NCBI GenBank assembly: GCA_965262595.1
Contig: OZ253548.1
Span: 3,375,472 to 3,439,471, forward strand
From: CATQHB01 sp965262595
GTDB lineage: Bacteria > Chloroflexota > Dehalococcoidia > Lucifugimonadales > UBA3495
Reading direction: 5' to 3'
DNA length: 64,000 bases
Shown here piece after piece: positions 23,862-32,134 of the stretch (positions within the stretch are counted from its first letter, which is position 1; each line of letters starts with the position of its first letter). The notes below the pieces were generated by a model. The model was not told the DNA's origin, did no database searches, and saw nothing but the letters and a program-made list of their open reading frames with translations. A program made the translations under genes and the position numbers.

Positions 23862-24785
23862 ATGAGTACGCCGCAGGACCGGAAGCCCGAAGGATTTGAT
23901 AGTTACTGGCAGGCAACCCTGGAAGAGTTGGCCGGGCTGCCGGTTGCCCCGGAAGTGGCGGAGCTGCCGCTGCGCTCCACGGATTTTGCCACCGCTTACA
24001 GCGTTCGCCTAACCTCCACCGGCCCTTACCGGATATTTGCCTATTTGAGCATTCCCCGGGGCCAGGGACCCTTTCCGGCCCGCTATTTCTTGCCCCGTTA
24101 CGGAAGCGTGGTGGACCTGGTGCCGCAGGGATCGTCCAACGGCCAGAGGGCGCAGTATGTAACCTTCTCGGTCTGCGCGCGGGGGCAGCGGCTGTCCGAC
24201 TGGCCCTATGCCGCCGGTTTTCCCGGCCTGCTCACCGACGGAATTGCCGACCTCGAAACCTACATCTACCGAGGCATCGTCGCCGACTGCTGCCGCGGGT
24301 TGGAGTACCTGGCCGGACGGTCGGAGGTTGATGCTACGCGGCTGGCCGCCATCGGAACGGACCTGGCCCTGGTAACGGCGGCCCTCTGCCCCCCAATAAC
24401 TCACCTGGTATGCAGTCCGGTTAATTCCTACCGGGCCGCAGACCTGGCCCCGGGCACCCGAGCCTACCCACTGGAAGAGATTAACGATTACCTGAGGCAG
24501 AACCCGGCCCAGCGGGAACAGGTGCGGCGCACTCTGTCCTACTTTGACCTCCGATGGTTCGCGCCGCAGGTCAAGGCCAACACGCTGCTGATGGCTGAAG
24601 CGGACAGTAATTCCCTGGACGCTGCCGCGCTGGACCCGCTGGTTCAGGCAATTGAAGGCGAAACTCTGGTGCACAAATCGGAACGCTCCGGATTTAAGGA
24701 CGGCGTGTACAGCGAGGAGTGGTTGACCCGCCAATTCGGGCTGGCCGCGCCCAGCCTGCCTCCCCATTGGCAAACCCAGGGATAG
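23862..24785 (+). CDS. AXE1-like paralogue lacking the catalytic triad
   Basis: A 307-residue tandem paralogue of the preceding esterase, colinear throughout (SYWQATLEEL, ETYIYRGIVADCCRGLEYLA, YPLEEINDYLRQNPAQREQV, RTLSYFDLRWFA). The nucleophile elbow GHSQGG is replaced by AIGTDLALV. The Asp loop GLQDST becomes AEADSN and the His segment DGHGHD becomes SERSGFKDG. The frame is intact over full length, so this is a candidate pseudoenzyme rather than a decayed gene. It might regulate or partner the active copy. It starts 13 bp after its neighbour's stop and is probably cotranscribed. Confidence 0.8.
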   Translation: MSTPQDRKPEGFDSYWQATLEELAGLPVAPEVAELPLRSTDFATAYSVRLTSTGPYRIFAYLSIPRGQGPFPARYFLPRYGSVVDLVPQGSSNGQRAQYVTFSVCARGQRLSDWPYAAGFPGLLTDGIADLETYIYRGIVADCCRGLEYLAGRSEVDATRLAAIGTDLALVTAALCPPITHLVCSPVNSYRAADLAPGTRAYPLEEINDYLRQNPAQREQVRRTLSYFDLRWFAPQVKANTLLMAEADSNSLDAAALDPLVQAIEGETLVHKSERSGFKDGVYSEEWLTRQFGLAAPSLPPHWQTQG

Positions 24786-24902
24786 CCCCGGCAGCGGCGG
24801 CAACCGCCCGATTGGCATTGGGCAGTCCGTCCCGTTTGTCCCCTTGGATAGGGAAGCAATTAGGGCTTTTCAATTGTCTTTGGAAAAACCGCTCATGGTA
24901 AG

Positions 24903-25020
24903 CCGGTCCTTCAACCGGCTCAGGATGAGCGGAGGGGTATGCGCGTCGGCGCTTTGACCGGCTCAGGAAGAGCCGACTTGAGTCTGACCGCCGGATTATT
25001 GCCGGACTATTGGAAGAACC
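24903..25020. repeat. Dispersed repeat R3, copy 1
   Basis: CCGGTCCTTCAACCGGCTCA and TTTGACCGGCTCAGGAAGAG are partial direct repeats, then CGCCGGATTATT...GGAAGAACC. The core from 24952 to 25000 matches 40663-40710. It fills most of the 292-bp gap before the next gene; no coding signal was seen. Confidence 0.65.
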
Positions 25021-25077
25021 TGGGGAAGCAATTAGCGCCGGCTCAGGTCGGCAGACGTTTCAGGAGGCGCAAACGCA

Positions 25078-25851
25078 ATGCCCTACCTAGTCCTACCGGG
25101 CGTTGACCTGTGGTATGAGGATACCGGAGGTCAGGGGACGCCGGTTATTTTTCTGCACGCCGCTTCCGGCACCTGCGAAAGTTGGGTACACCAACTGCCT
25201 GCTTTTACTTCCGCCGGCTATCGGTGCATTACCTACGACCGGCGCACTTGGGGGCGTTCCCGTCCAACCGACCCGGCCCAGCAGCCGGGGTTCCCCGGAG
25301 ATGATCTGCACGCCTTGATTGGTAGTCTTTCCCTGGATCGGGTTCACCTGGTTGCCACTGCGGCGGGTGGAATCACCGCCCTGGACTATGCCTTGGCCCA
25401 CCCGGAGCGAGTTCGCAGCCTGGTGGCGGCCAACACCATCGGCGGAGTCCAGGATGCAGACTATCTGGAGCTGCAGCGCCGACTCCGGCCCGCGGAAATC
25501 CAGAATCTTCCGGTGGAGTTGCGGGAGCTGGGCCCTTCCTACCGGGGTACCGACCCGGAAGGGGCAAGCCGCTGGCTGGAAATTGAGCTGGCCAGCCGAC
25601 CGTACGGGACAATGCCCGCCCAACCGCTCCGCGAGCCAATTACCTACGCCAGGTTGCAGACGATGGCGGTTCCGACGCTGGTACTGTCGGGGGAGGCGGA
25701 CCTGTTGTCGCCCTCGGCCCTGATGCGGCTGTTGGCGGCGCATATCCCGTCCTGCCGATTCACTTCCCTCCCTGATGCGGGACACGCCGGCTTTTGGGAG
25801 CGGCCTCAAGTCTGGAACGGGCTGGTCCTGGAGTTCATCGGCCGATACTAG
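25078..25851 (+). CDS. Alpha/beta hydrolase-fold protein with Ala at the nucleophile site
   Basis: A 257-residue protein resembling 3-oxoadipate enol-lactonase-type hydrolases: FLHAASGTCESWVHQLPAF, YDRRTWGRSRP, then LVATAAGGITALDYALAHPE, a late VLSGEADLLSP (Asp) and DAGHAGFWERP (His). The nucleophile elbow G-x-S-x-G is A93-T-A95-A-G97, so the catalytic serine is Ala95. The remaining acid and base are kept. A related group with TAAGG at the elbow may exist, suggesting a selected change, but I could not check. AGGAGG precedes the ATG. Confidence 0.75.
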   Translation: MPYLVLPGVDLWYEDTGGQGTPVIFLHAASGTCESWVHQLPAFTSAGYRCITYDRRTWGRSRPTDPAQQPGFPGDDLHALIGSLSLDRVHLVATAAGGITALDYALAHPERVRSLVAANTIGGVQDADYLELQRRLRPAEIQNLPVELRELGPSYRGTDPEGASRWLEIELASRPYGTMPAQPLREPITYARLQTMAVPTLVLSGEADLLSPSALMRLLAAHIPSCRFTSLPDAGHAGFWERPQVWNGLVLEFIGRY

Positions 25852-26193
25852 GCTGCGCCCCGAGACCGGACAGACCCATTCCCTGGCGGGTGTATGCCTC
25901 GAATTGACCTCTTGGATTCCTGCCCGCTACTGTTCTGTCTTTCCGGCGGACGCCAAAATCCGGCGAATCCCCGGCATTGGCAAACTGTCCTTCCGCAAGG
26001 CGGTCGGGATTCAGGCCCGCGCCGCAAAGACTTTTCCCGGGGTCTTTGACCGGCCGGTGACGATGGTCCTGAGGTCTGGATTGAGAAAACTTGCTAAATC
26101 CTACCGGAAGTGGTACCAATTGGCGTAGGGAACAATGTCTGTGCGCAATTGGCGCGCCCAAAGACCCTTAATTTCAGCAAATCAGGTGAAACT
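25852..26193. other. Non-coding interval, nothing recognised
   Basis: 342 bp between the hydrolase and the jelly-roll gene. Short frames exist but show no protein-like composition. Only an AGGTGA ribosome-binding sequence just before 26194 is assigned. Confidence 0.5.
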
Positions 26194-26712
26194 ATGCCGC
26201 GAATTACAGTCAATATCGGGGAAGCATCCGGTAAGGCGGTCACGGGCGCAACCTGGCGCTACGCCATCGGTTACGTGCCGGGAGAAGCTAACGAGGGGTT
26301 GGTGGCCCAGGGAGCGGGCAGCCCGGCGCGATTGCCCGACTACGACGATTCAGGCTGGGAAGTGTGCGACGACCTCCCGCAGCGAAACTCCCACGGTTTC
26401 AGCTTCGTCTGGTATCGCACCAAAGTTACAATCCCTGAAACGGTGGAAGGGCATCCGACCCCAGGGATGCGGGTCCAGTTCGAGACCTGCGTTGACGACT
26501 ACGGCGAAATCTGGATTGACGGTGAATGCAATCGCGACCGGGGGACTATCCAGGGATTCAACGTGGCCCAGCGGGTGCTGTTGACTTCGGACGCCCAGCC
26601 GGGAAGCCAACATACCATAGCAATTCTGGCGGCTAACGGTCCGTTGGGCGCGCCGGGCGGCACCGTGTTTGTGCGCTACGCCAACCTGGGGTTTGAGTGG
26701 ACCGGGGATTAA
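26194..26712 (+). CDS. Galactose-binding-like beta-sandwich protein
   Basis: A 172-residue protein. The pattern DYDDSGWEVCDDLPQRNSHG, then FVWYRTKVTIP, a strand VQFETCVDDYGEIWIDGE and HTIAILAANGP, matches the jelly-roll sugar-binding domain that flanks glycosidases. It stands alone with no catalytic domain or signal peptide. I chose ATG 26194 over the longer frame from 26110 because AGGTGA lies 7 bp upstream and homology-like sequence begins there. The ligand is unknown. Confidence 0.7.
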   Translation: MPRITVNIGEASGKAVTGATWRYAIGYVPGEANEGLVAQGAGSPARLPDYDDSGWEVCDDLPQRNSHGFSFVWYRTKVTIPETVEGHPTPGMRVQFETCVDDYGEIWIDGECNRDRGTIQGFNVAQRVLLTSDAQPGSQHTIAILAANGPLGAPGGTVFVRYANLGFEWTGD

Positions 26713-26752
26713 GTTTGGGGGACTCCCCTTAACTGTTGGTTTCCCTTATTCC

Positions 26753-27847
26753 TTAGTCGATGGCTACCTCGGTTCCCCGGCTCGACGCTTCCTGAATCTT
26801 GTCAATGAAGTGGTGCAGTCGTACCGCCTCGTCGAAGTCGGGCTGGCAGCCGTCGCCTTCGCGGATGCCACGTCCAAACTCATAGTACATCTGGCCTACG
26901 TTGTAGGGCGTTCCCCGGGGCATTCCCTCCAGCACGTAGGTATATTTGGCTGGAATCGGCAAGTCTTCGAGTTGGTTTCCACCCTGTACACCCTGGACGC
27001 GGACTCCATCGTGATTGGAGGATTCGTTTGAGGATGCCACCAGCGTACCTTCGCGGCCGTATATTTCCATGCGGTAGCCGCTGCCGGCCCAGGGATTGCT
27101 GGCAATGTGGACCGATGCCACTCCCCCGCCGGCAAGCCTGCCGCTGACCAGGATATTGTCCGGTGAGGTGACTTCCACCATCCGGTTAGTGTCGGTTTCG
27201 AACCACTCGCCGGCCTGCGTACTCACCACTGAAGATACATGACTGAAGTCGCCAACGACGAAGCGCAGCGCGTCGATGGTGTGTCCGCAAGAAATAGTCA
27301 GGGTGTTGGCCCCCAACTCCCGGTCCCTTTGCCAGGTGCGGTCGGACGTTCGCTCCAGCGTCCCTTCGGCGATGCGGCTGACGTGGCAGGACATTACCTC
27401 TCCGACGTAACCCGAAGCCACCAGGTCCTTCAGATACAACATCGCCGGATTGGCCCGCGACTGGAGCCCGACAATATTCCGAACCCCTTTGGCTCGGGCC
27501 AAGTCGGCCATTTCCTGAGCCTCGGCGGTGGTGCGGCCCAGGGGCCACTCCGTATAAATATGCTTGCCCGCGTTGAGCGTGGCCAGCGTCGGCTCATAGT
27601 GCGACGGGACCCTCAAACACACCACGGCGGCGTCTATTTCCGGGTGCGCCAGCATCGCGTTATAGTCGTCGAAGGCCAGCTTGGCGCCAAAAGCCTGACG
27701 AGACTCCTCGGCGCTTTCCATCCGGGTAGTACAGACGGCGGTCAGCTCGAACTCCGGGCTGGCAACCACGGCTGGCAAGTGCGACCGAATCGCCCAGCCC
27801 CGGTGAATGTTGGCGCCAATAATACCCAGGCGAATCTTGTCGGCCAT
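26753..27847 (-). CDS. Gfo/Idh/MocA-family oxidoreductase
   Basis: A 364-residue NAD(P)-dependent dehydrogenase. The N-terminal Rossmann motif is LGIIGANIHRGW, then VCTTRMESAEE and the conserved Glu-Trp-Pro (YTEWPLGRT), the EKP-equivalent position of this family where Lys is replaced by Trp. GLQSRANPAMLYLKDLV and the beta-sheet domain around SCGHTIDALRFVVGDF follow. Substrates are typically sugars or inositols, and the exact one cannot be told. AGGGAGGG precedes the ATG. The absence of the catalytic Lys in E-K-P is seen in some subfamilies and should temper functional claims. Confidence 0.85.
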   Translation of the reverse strand: MADKIRLGIIGANIHRGWAIRSHLPAVVASPEFELTAVCTTRMESAEESRQAFGAKLAFDDYNAMLAHPEIDAAVVCLRVPSHYEPTLATLNAGKHIYTEWPLGRTTAEAQEMADLARAKGVRNIVGLQSRANPAMLYLKDLVASGYVGEVMSCHVSRIAEGTLERTSDRTWQRDRELGANTLTISCGHTIDALRFVVGDFSHVSSVVSTQAGEWFETDTNRMVEVTSPDNILVSGRLAGGGVASVHIASNPWAGSGYRMEIYGREGTLVASSNESSNHDGVRVQGVQGGNQLEDLPIPAKYTYVLEGMPRGTPYNVGQMYYEFGRGIREGDGCQPDFDEAVRLHHFIDKIQEASSRGTEVAID

Positions 27848-27896
27848 TTTCCCTCCCTGTTTCTGCTCTTTGGTGCTACTTATGCGGGCCAGCCGA

Positions 27897-28454
27897 TTAC
27901 CGTCCCGGTGCTAATGCCCGCATCCGATCCCATTCACCCCGCGTCTGTTGCACTACGTCGGCATCCACCTGCGACCGCACTTGGAGCACATTCTGCCAGA
28001 GAAAATCGCCGAATTGAAGTGCGTACACGGAGCGCGAGAATCCATCAGTGGCTTCCGTGTGACTATTTAACTCAATGGAGAGGATATAGGTTAGCTTCCC
28101 ATAGGCCTGATTGACCCGCAGAACTGCGTCCCCCCGCTTGAAGTTCGTCCAAGCTGTATCCGAGATTTGTTGCCAGCCGTGCAGTTCAGCGTATTGCCGA
28201 GCTTCCCGGTAAAGGTGACGCCTTTCAAAGCCACCCCAAATCTTTAGAACTACTCCGGCCAGCAAAGCCATCCACCAGTAGGCCCAAAGCAAAAGGGTTG
28301 CGCCGAGCCAAAAGGCCTCCCATCCGCCCTCGATATCTGGGGACAAGGGATCGCCGGAAACTCCAAACCCCACAAAAGCAACAATGCCCGCTGCACCAGT
28401 GGGCAAAAGAGAAATCAGTAACCAAGTTCCGACCTTTGACTTTTCCAACTGCAT
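27897..28454 (-). CDS. Two-helix membrane protein, unknown
   Basis: A 185-residue protein. It has two N-terminal hydrophobic segments (WLLISLLPTGAAGIVAFVGF; AFWLGATLLLWAYWWMALLA) and a soluble C-terminal half with YAELHGWQQISDTAWTNFKR and SRSVYALQFGDFLWQNVLQV. The ATG at 28454 is preceded by AGGAGGG at ideal spacing, so I reject the longer frame starting at 28529. I do not recognise the family. Confidence 0.65.
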   Translation of the reverse strand: MQLEKSKVGTWLLISLLPTGAAGIVAFVGFGVSGDPLSPDIEGGWEAFWLGATLLLWAYWWMALLAGVVLKIWGGFERRHLYREARQYAELHGWQQISDTAWTNFKRGDAVLRVNQAYGKLTYILSIELNSHTEATDGFSRSVYALQFGDFLWQNVLQVRSQVDADVVQQTRGEWDRMRALAPGR

Positions 28455-28596
28455 AATTTCCCTCCTTTCGACGGGGCTGTGGGAGGGATGTTGGGCGATG
28501 TTTCCGTTGATACACTTTGCGGCCTTCAATAAGGTGGACGCGCCACAGTCTCTATGGTTCGGAAACAGCCACTCCTTAGCCGGATCTTTCAGCTGA

Positions 28597-28842
28597 TCAA
28601 TTAACTACTTTAATGTAGCGTGGCATATTATAAATGCCCTTTGGAACAAAGATTTGCACCCCGAAACTCAATTCTGGACAGTTTTCATATTGCTCTTTTG
28701 TCTCGAACCTGACATATCCAGAGGGGTCGAATAAGGCGCATGGGAAAGCTTTCATGCGCTGATACCAATAGCCATCTACGTGATACCCACCGTGGCGCAC
28801 GTTCACTTTCCACTTGCGGCTTAGTTCCTTCCAGTTAGTCAT
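28597..28842 (-). CDS. Small conserved-looking protein, unknown
   Basis: An 81-residue protein rich in aromatics: WKVNVRHGGYHVDGYWYQRM, then FPCALFDPSGYVRFETKEQY and a Val/Pro-rich end (VQIFVPKGIYNMPRYIKVVN). The motif set resembles small N-terminal modules I associate with HNH/McrA-type nucleases, but no HNH follows here. It could be a detached domain. Confidence in the gene is moderate, in the resemblance low. Confidence 0.55.
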   Translation of the reverse strand: MTNWKELSRKWKVNVRHGGYHVDGYWYQRMKAFPCALFDPSGYVRFETKEQYENCPELSFGVQIFVPKGIYNMPRYIKVVN

Positions 28843-28914
28843 GCTTCGTACCTTACCTAAATAGGTCTGGCTGGTTATCTCGGCCTTCTCACGTTCCTTG
28901 GCGCCTTCGATGCC

Positions 28915-29124
28915 TCATGCCCGGCGAAAGCCAGCCGGTAAAACCGCTCCGGCTTGCAGAACTCCCAGACCGCTTCCCACCAAAGCTCCAAGAATGGCCC
29001 GGTCTTCAATCTCGCGCAGCCGCTCCCGGTCCAGAGTCCCTTGCCGAAAGGCAGGCCTGGCTTCCTTTACCTTGGCTGGCCGCAAAAGGCTGCCCACGTG
29101 GTCAGCTCGATATACCTCCGGCAT
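28915..29124 (-). pseudogene. Truncated cobalamin-independent methionine synthase-like gene
   Basis: The first 45 or so of 69 residues (YRADHVGSLLRPAKVKEARP, then LDRERLREIEDRAI) match the start of MetE/UROD-like methyltransferases of about 370 residues. The frame then runs into unrelated Gly/Ala-rich residues and stops. GAGGAG precedes the ATG, so it may still be translated, but the catalytic zinc site and barrel are missing. A remnant. Confidence 0.7.
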
Positions 29125-29164
29125 GGTTCACTTCTCCTCGGTGTCGGTTAACTGCCCAAAAATG

Positions 29165-30283
29165 TCAGCCCAGCGCCGGAGCGTGCAGTTCCTTTATACG
29201 GGGCAAGACCTGCCGGCCGAACAGCTCAACCTGCTGCATCACCCCCTGGTGGGACATACCGGGCTGCTGAAAAGCCAGATCAACTACGCCGACGCCGCAT
29301 TGGGTATGGAGTTCCTGAAGCTGCCTCGCTACCGTGTCGGGGCCGCCGACAAAGTTCAGCAATGCCCGGGGTATGCGGGGCGCCGAGGCCGGGGGTTCGG
29401 TGTTGGCCCGCGAATCATAGCGTTCACCTACGCGGGCCGCCTGTACCGCCCGGGCCAGGGAAGTGCTGATGGAAAGCCCGCGCTCCGCACCCCGGGCGCG
29501 AAGGCCATTCAGAAAGTCCTCCGCCTTGGCGTCAGTTTCCCCCAGGAATATGCCGCCCCGATATACTATCTGGTCCGGGGTTGGCTGCCAGCCGGCCTCC
29601 CGGCACCAGCCGCAATACTTTTCGACAATTCCGGCGGTGGCCTCAACGCTTTCATAGGCGATTCCCAGGCCCAATCCATTGTCGGCGGCATATTTAATGG
29701 TGTCATCGCTGCGGGTAGCTACGATAATCGGAGGCAGAGGCTGCTGCACCGGCTTGGGCCAAACGGACACGGTGCGGTAGTGGTAATAACGGCCCTCCCA
29801 GGAAAAGGGCTGGGGTTCGGTCAACGCCCGCAATACCAGGTCCATTCCTTCCAGCAGCTTGTCCCGTCCCTCCACCGGGTTCAGGCTGTACACCTGGTCC
29901 TCACTGAGGGTGCCCCGCATGAAGGCAACTACCAGCCGCCCCTCGGTGAGGTTGTCCAGCATCCCGATTTCCTCGGCAGCCCGGACCGGGTTGAGGATGG
30001 GCAGCAGTTGGCCCAAAAGGGCGATCTTGACCCGCTGGCACTGCTGGGCCACCGCCGCGGCCATTACCGCCGGGTTGGGGGTGGTACGGTTACCCGAATA
30101 GTGGTGCTCGGAGAGGCTGACCCAATCGAAGCCTGCTTCCTCCGCCAGCCGGCATTCGGCCATTCCGTCTCGGTAGGATTGCATGGCGACTTCCGGGTCA
30201 TAGTAGGAGGGTGGAACCGGCCAACCGGCGGGGAACTTATCCCGTTCCTGGTAACCCATGCAACCGAAGTAAGAGGCTTTCAT
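29165..30283 (-). CDS. LLM-class flavin-dependent oxidoreductase
   Basis: A 372-residue luciferase-like monooxygenase fold. It starts MKASYFGCMGYQ. EEAGFDWVSLSEHHYSGNRT is the classic alkanal-monooxygenase-type SEHH segment, and VKIALLGQLLPILNPVRAAE and YRTVSVWPKPVQQPLPPIIV follow. It differs from the F420-type pair at 1483 and 34191 and is nearer to FMN-dependent, two-component-like members. The start is ATG 30283; a longer frame to 30340 has a weaker start. The substrate is unknown. Confidence 0.85.
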   Translation of the reverse strand: MKASYFGCMGYQERDKFPAGWPVPPSYYDPEVAMQSYRDGMAECRLAEEAGFDWVSLSEHHYSGNRTTPNPAVMAAAVAQQCQRVKIALLGQLLPILNPVRAAEEIGMLDNLTEGRLVVAFMRGTLSEDQVYSLNPVEGRDKLLEGMDLVLRALTEPQPFSWEGRYYHYRTVSVWPKPVQQPLPPIIVATRSDDTIKYAADNGLGLGIAYESVEATAGIVEKYCGWCREAGWQPTPDQIVYRGGIFLGETDAKAEDFLNGLRARGAERGLSISTSLARAVQAARVGERYDSRANTEPPASAPRIPRALLNFVGGPDTVARQLQELHTQCGVGVVDLAFQQPGMSHQGVMQQVELFGRQVLPRIKELHAPALG

Positions 30284-30404
30284 TCGTTCATCATCCGTTA
30301 TTCGACATTTCCGAGAGTTCACTGTCGGTAGGGCAACCACGTTTCAATATCCGGAGCAGAGCAACCACTTGGATGCTTGACACATAATCGTTCCGACCCT
30401 GCAC

Positions 30405-30502
30405 CGTCATTCCGGCGCAGGCCGGAATCCAGGAAATCCTGAGGTTAAGAACCTGGTTATATCCAGAGGCGGCGCTGGATTCGGGCGCAGGCCGGAATGA
30501 CG
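30405..30502. repeat. Palindromic repeat R4
   Basis: CGTCATTCCGGCGCAGGCCG, continuing GAATCCAG, is mirrored by CTGGATTC and GGGCGCAGGCCGGAATGACG about 70 bp later. Non-coding. It is the first of several stacked palindromic elements in the 782-bp gene-free stretch 30284-31065. Confidence 0.75.
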
Positions 30503-30536
30503 TATTAAAGCGCGATTGCCCTTTAGGCTGACCCTT

Positions 30537-30782
30537 GATCGTCGTTCTTGCGCAGGCAGGATCTAGGGCGTGTTGACACAAAATTGCTCCCGGTTCCCCT
30601 ACTATGTCATTCTGAGCGGAGCGAAGAATCTAAAATGCTGAAGTTTTGGAATGGTTCTTGTAGCGAGGATTTTAGACCCTTCGCTCCGCTCAGGGTGACA
30701 TTATATTGGGAATAGCTACGATTTGTGTCAACAGGCCCTAAAACCTTGAGGCCAGAGGTTCCTGCCTGCGCAGGAACGACGG
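30537..30782. repeat. Nested palindromic elements (R1-like core, R5 inside)
   Basis: The outermost arms CGTCGTTCTTGCGCAGGCAG (30539) and CTGCCTGCGCAGGAACGACG (to about 30781) pair and resemble the inner arms of R1. Inside them, TAGGGCGTGTTGACACAAA (30564-30582) pairs with TTTGTGTCAACAGGCCCTA (30722-30740). Inside that sits the R2 copy at 30605-30700. The order implies three successive insertions. Confidence 0.7.
30605..30700. repeat. Palindromic dispersed repeat R2, copy 2
   Basis: TGTCATTCTGAGCGGAGCGA, continuing AGAATCTAAAAT, is mirrored by ATTTTAGACCCTTCGCTCCG, then CTCAGGGTGACA. Related to 2460-2600, but shorter in the middle. Such 'CATTCTGAGCGGAGCGAAGAAT' tracts are widespread in Chloroflexota genomes to my knowledge. 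Confidence 0.8.
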
Positions 30783-30977
30783 ATAACTTGCTTCATCGTT
30801 GAACGCGGAATTAGTTGGAACAGATGGTTTCAAACTCGCCCGTTCCAACAAATTCACCAAATTCACGTCGTACCCCAAGGCAGACACACCGACCAGCCCC
30901 TACGACCAGGCAATTGACGTATAGTTCCTCACCCTGCCGGCGGTCCCACCCGCCAACTGCCCCGAAAAACATTCGTG

Positions 30978-31071
30978 CCTATTCGTGCCTATTCGTGTCC
31001 ATTCGTGGACGAACAAAAAGGCCGATTAGCCGGTTAGCCGATTAGTTGGTTAGTTGGTTAGTTGGTTAATT
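30978..31071. repeat. Short tandem arrays (ATTCGTGCCT and AGTTGGTT units)
   Basis: Three to four ATTCGTGcCT-type 10-bp units (about 30970-31006) are followed by GCCGATTAGCCGGTTA variants and AGTTGGTT units (31044-31071). The array runs up to the stop codon of the BNR-repeat gene (31066). Unit sizes are 10 and 8 bp. Confidence 0.75.
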
Positions 31072-32031
31072 GGGAGTCCAGGCCAGGGCGCGTACCTCGG
31101 TGAACTCCTTTTTGATTTTGTCCCAGCTATCGCCGCCGTCCTGGGTGCGGTAGAGTTCGCCGTAAACGCTGTTAGCCAGAATCAAATCGGGGTCGGCCGC
31201 GTTGGTGGCGAAGTTCCACACCGGCGAGTTGGGTTCTACCGGCAGGGGCCGCTCCTCCCAGGACTGGCCGCCGTCGGTGGAGCGCCGAATCGTCCCGGTA
31301 TTGCCGACCGCCGCGTCGCCGTTGGCAACGAACAGCACTTCCGGGTTGTCCGGCTTGACCGCCACCCACCGGCAGTAGGGCATGGGGAGGGAAGAGGAGG
31401 TCATCAGGGACTGGAAGGTTTCTCCGTCGTCTTTGCTGGCGAAGATTTCCCGCGGCGTGCTGACCAGGACGGTCTTCTGCTCGCCCAGGCTGAAGGCCAT
31501 GCCGTGGATGTCCGGGTTGGTAATGCCCTGTACCTGGTTCCAGGTGTCTCCGCCATCGCGGCTGCGGTACACGCCGTCAATCTCCACGCCGGCCAGCACC
31601 GTGTCCGAGTCCACCGGGTCCACCACCAGCGCCGTAATTCGGGGCAAGCCGATGGCGCATTCCTGGGCGATGGCCGCCGACAGCTTTTCCCAGCTCTTGC
31701 CGCCGTCCCTGGTGCGGAAGAGGAAGGGCGGGCTGGTGCCGGCGAAGATGGTGTTGGGGTCGGTGGGGTTAATCGCTATGGCCCAGATTTTCAGCCCGTC
31801 CATCGGGGAGTCCAGTTTGGCCCAGTTCATCCCCGAGTCCTCCGTGCGGTATATGCCGTTGTCTGCGCCGGCGTACACCACGTTGGAATTCTTGGGGTCA
31901 ACGGCCAGCGCCCGAATCTGGGATTCGCCGGGGAAGGGGCTGCCGATGCGCCGCCAGTTTTCCCCGGAGTCGGCGCTGTGGAATAGCCCGGCGCCGGTGG
32001 TTCCAACCAGGATGCTATAATCTTTTTCCAT
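31066..32031 (-). CDS. BNR/sortilin-type beta-propeller protein
   Basis: A 321-residue protein built of about six repeats of the form (D/S)-x-G-x-x-W-x-x-(I/L) followed by I-x-x-(L/I)-A-(V/I)-(D/N)-P-x-(D/N): SADSGENWRRI, TEDSGMNWAKL, TRDGGKSWEKL, SRDGGDTWNQV, STDGGQSWEER, TQDGGDSWDKI. This is the Asp-box propeller seen in sialidase-like, sortilin and YCF48-related proteins. No signal peptide is evident, and no catalytic residues can be assigned. The role is unknown. Confidence 0.85.
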   Translation of the reverse strand: MEKDYSILVGTTGAGLFHSADSGENWRRIGSPFPGESQIRALAVDPKNSNVVYAGADNGIYRTEDSGMNWAKLDSPMDGLKIWAIAINPTDPNTIFAGTSPPFLFRTRDGGKSWEKLSAAIAQECAIGLPRITALVVDPVDSDTVLAGVEIDGVYRSRDGGDTWNQVQGITNPDIHGMAFSLGEQKTVLVSTPREIFASKDDGETFQSLMTSSSLPMPYCRWVAVKPDNPEVLFVANGDAAVGNTGTIRRSTDGGQSWEERPLPVEPNSPVWNFATNAADPDLILANSVYGELYRTQDGGDSWDKIKKEFTEVRALAWTPN

Positions 32032-32134
32032 TGCCCTTACCTCCCTATCTGTATTTCAGACCGGTGGTCCTGTTGTTCCCACCCCGCTCCGGCTTTACCG
32101 AAATGGGGTTAATGAAATATACACCCTTATGGGG

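Noticed and set aside
28898..30331. 477-residue plus-strand frame
   Set aside because: It lies entirely opposite the LLM oxidoreductase and the methionine synthase remnant. No family motifs appear; GC-rich codon bias alone keeps it open.
31054..31986. 310-residue plus-strand frame opposite the Asp-box propeller
   Set aside because: The minus strand shows six clear Asp-box repeats; the plus frame is Gly/Val/Arg-rich shadow text.
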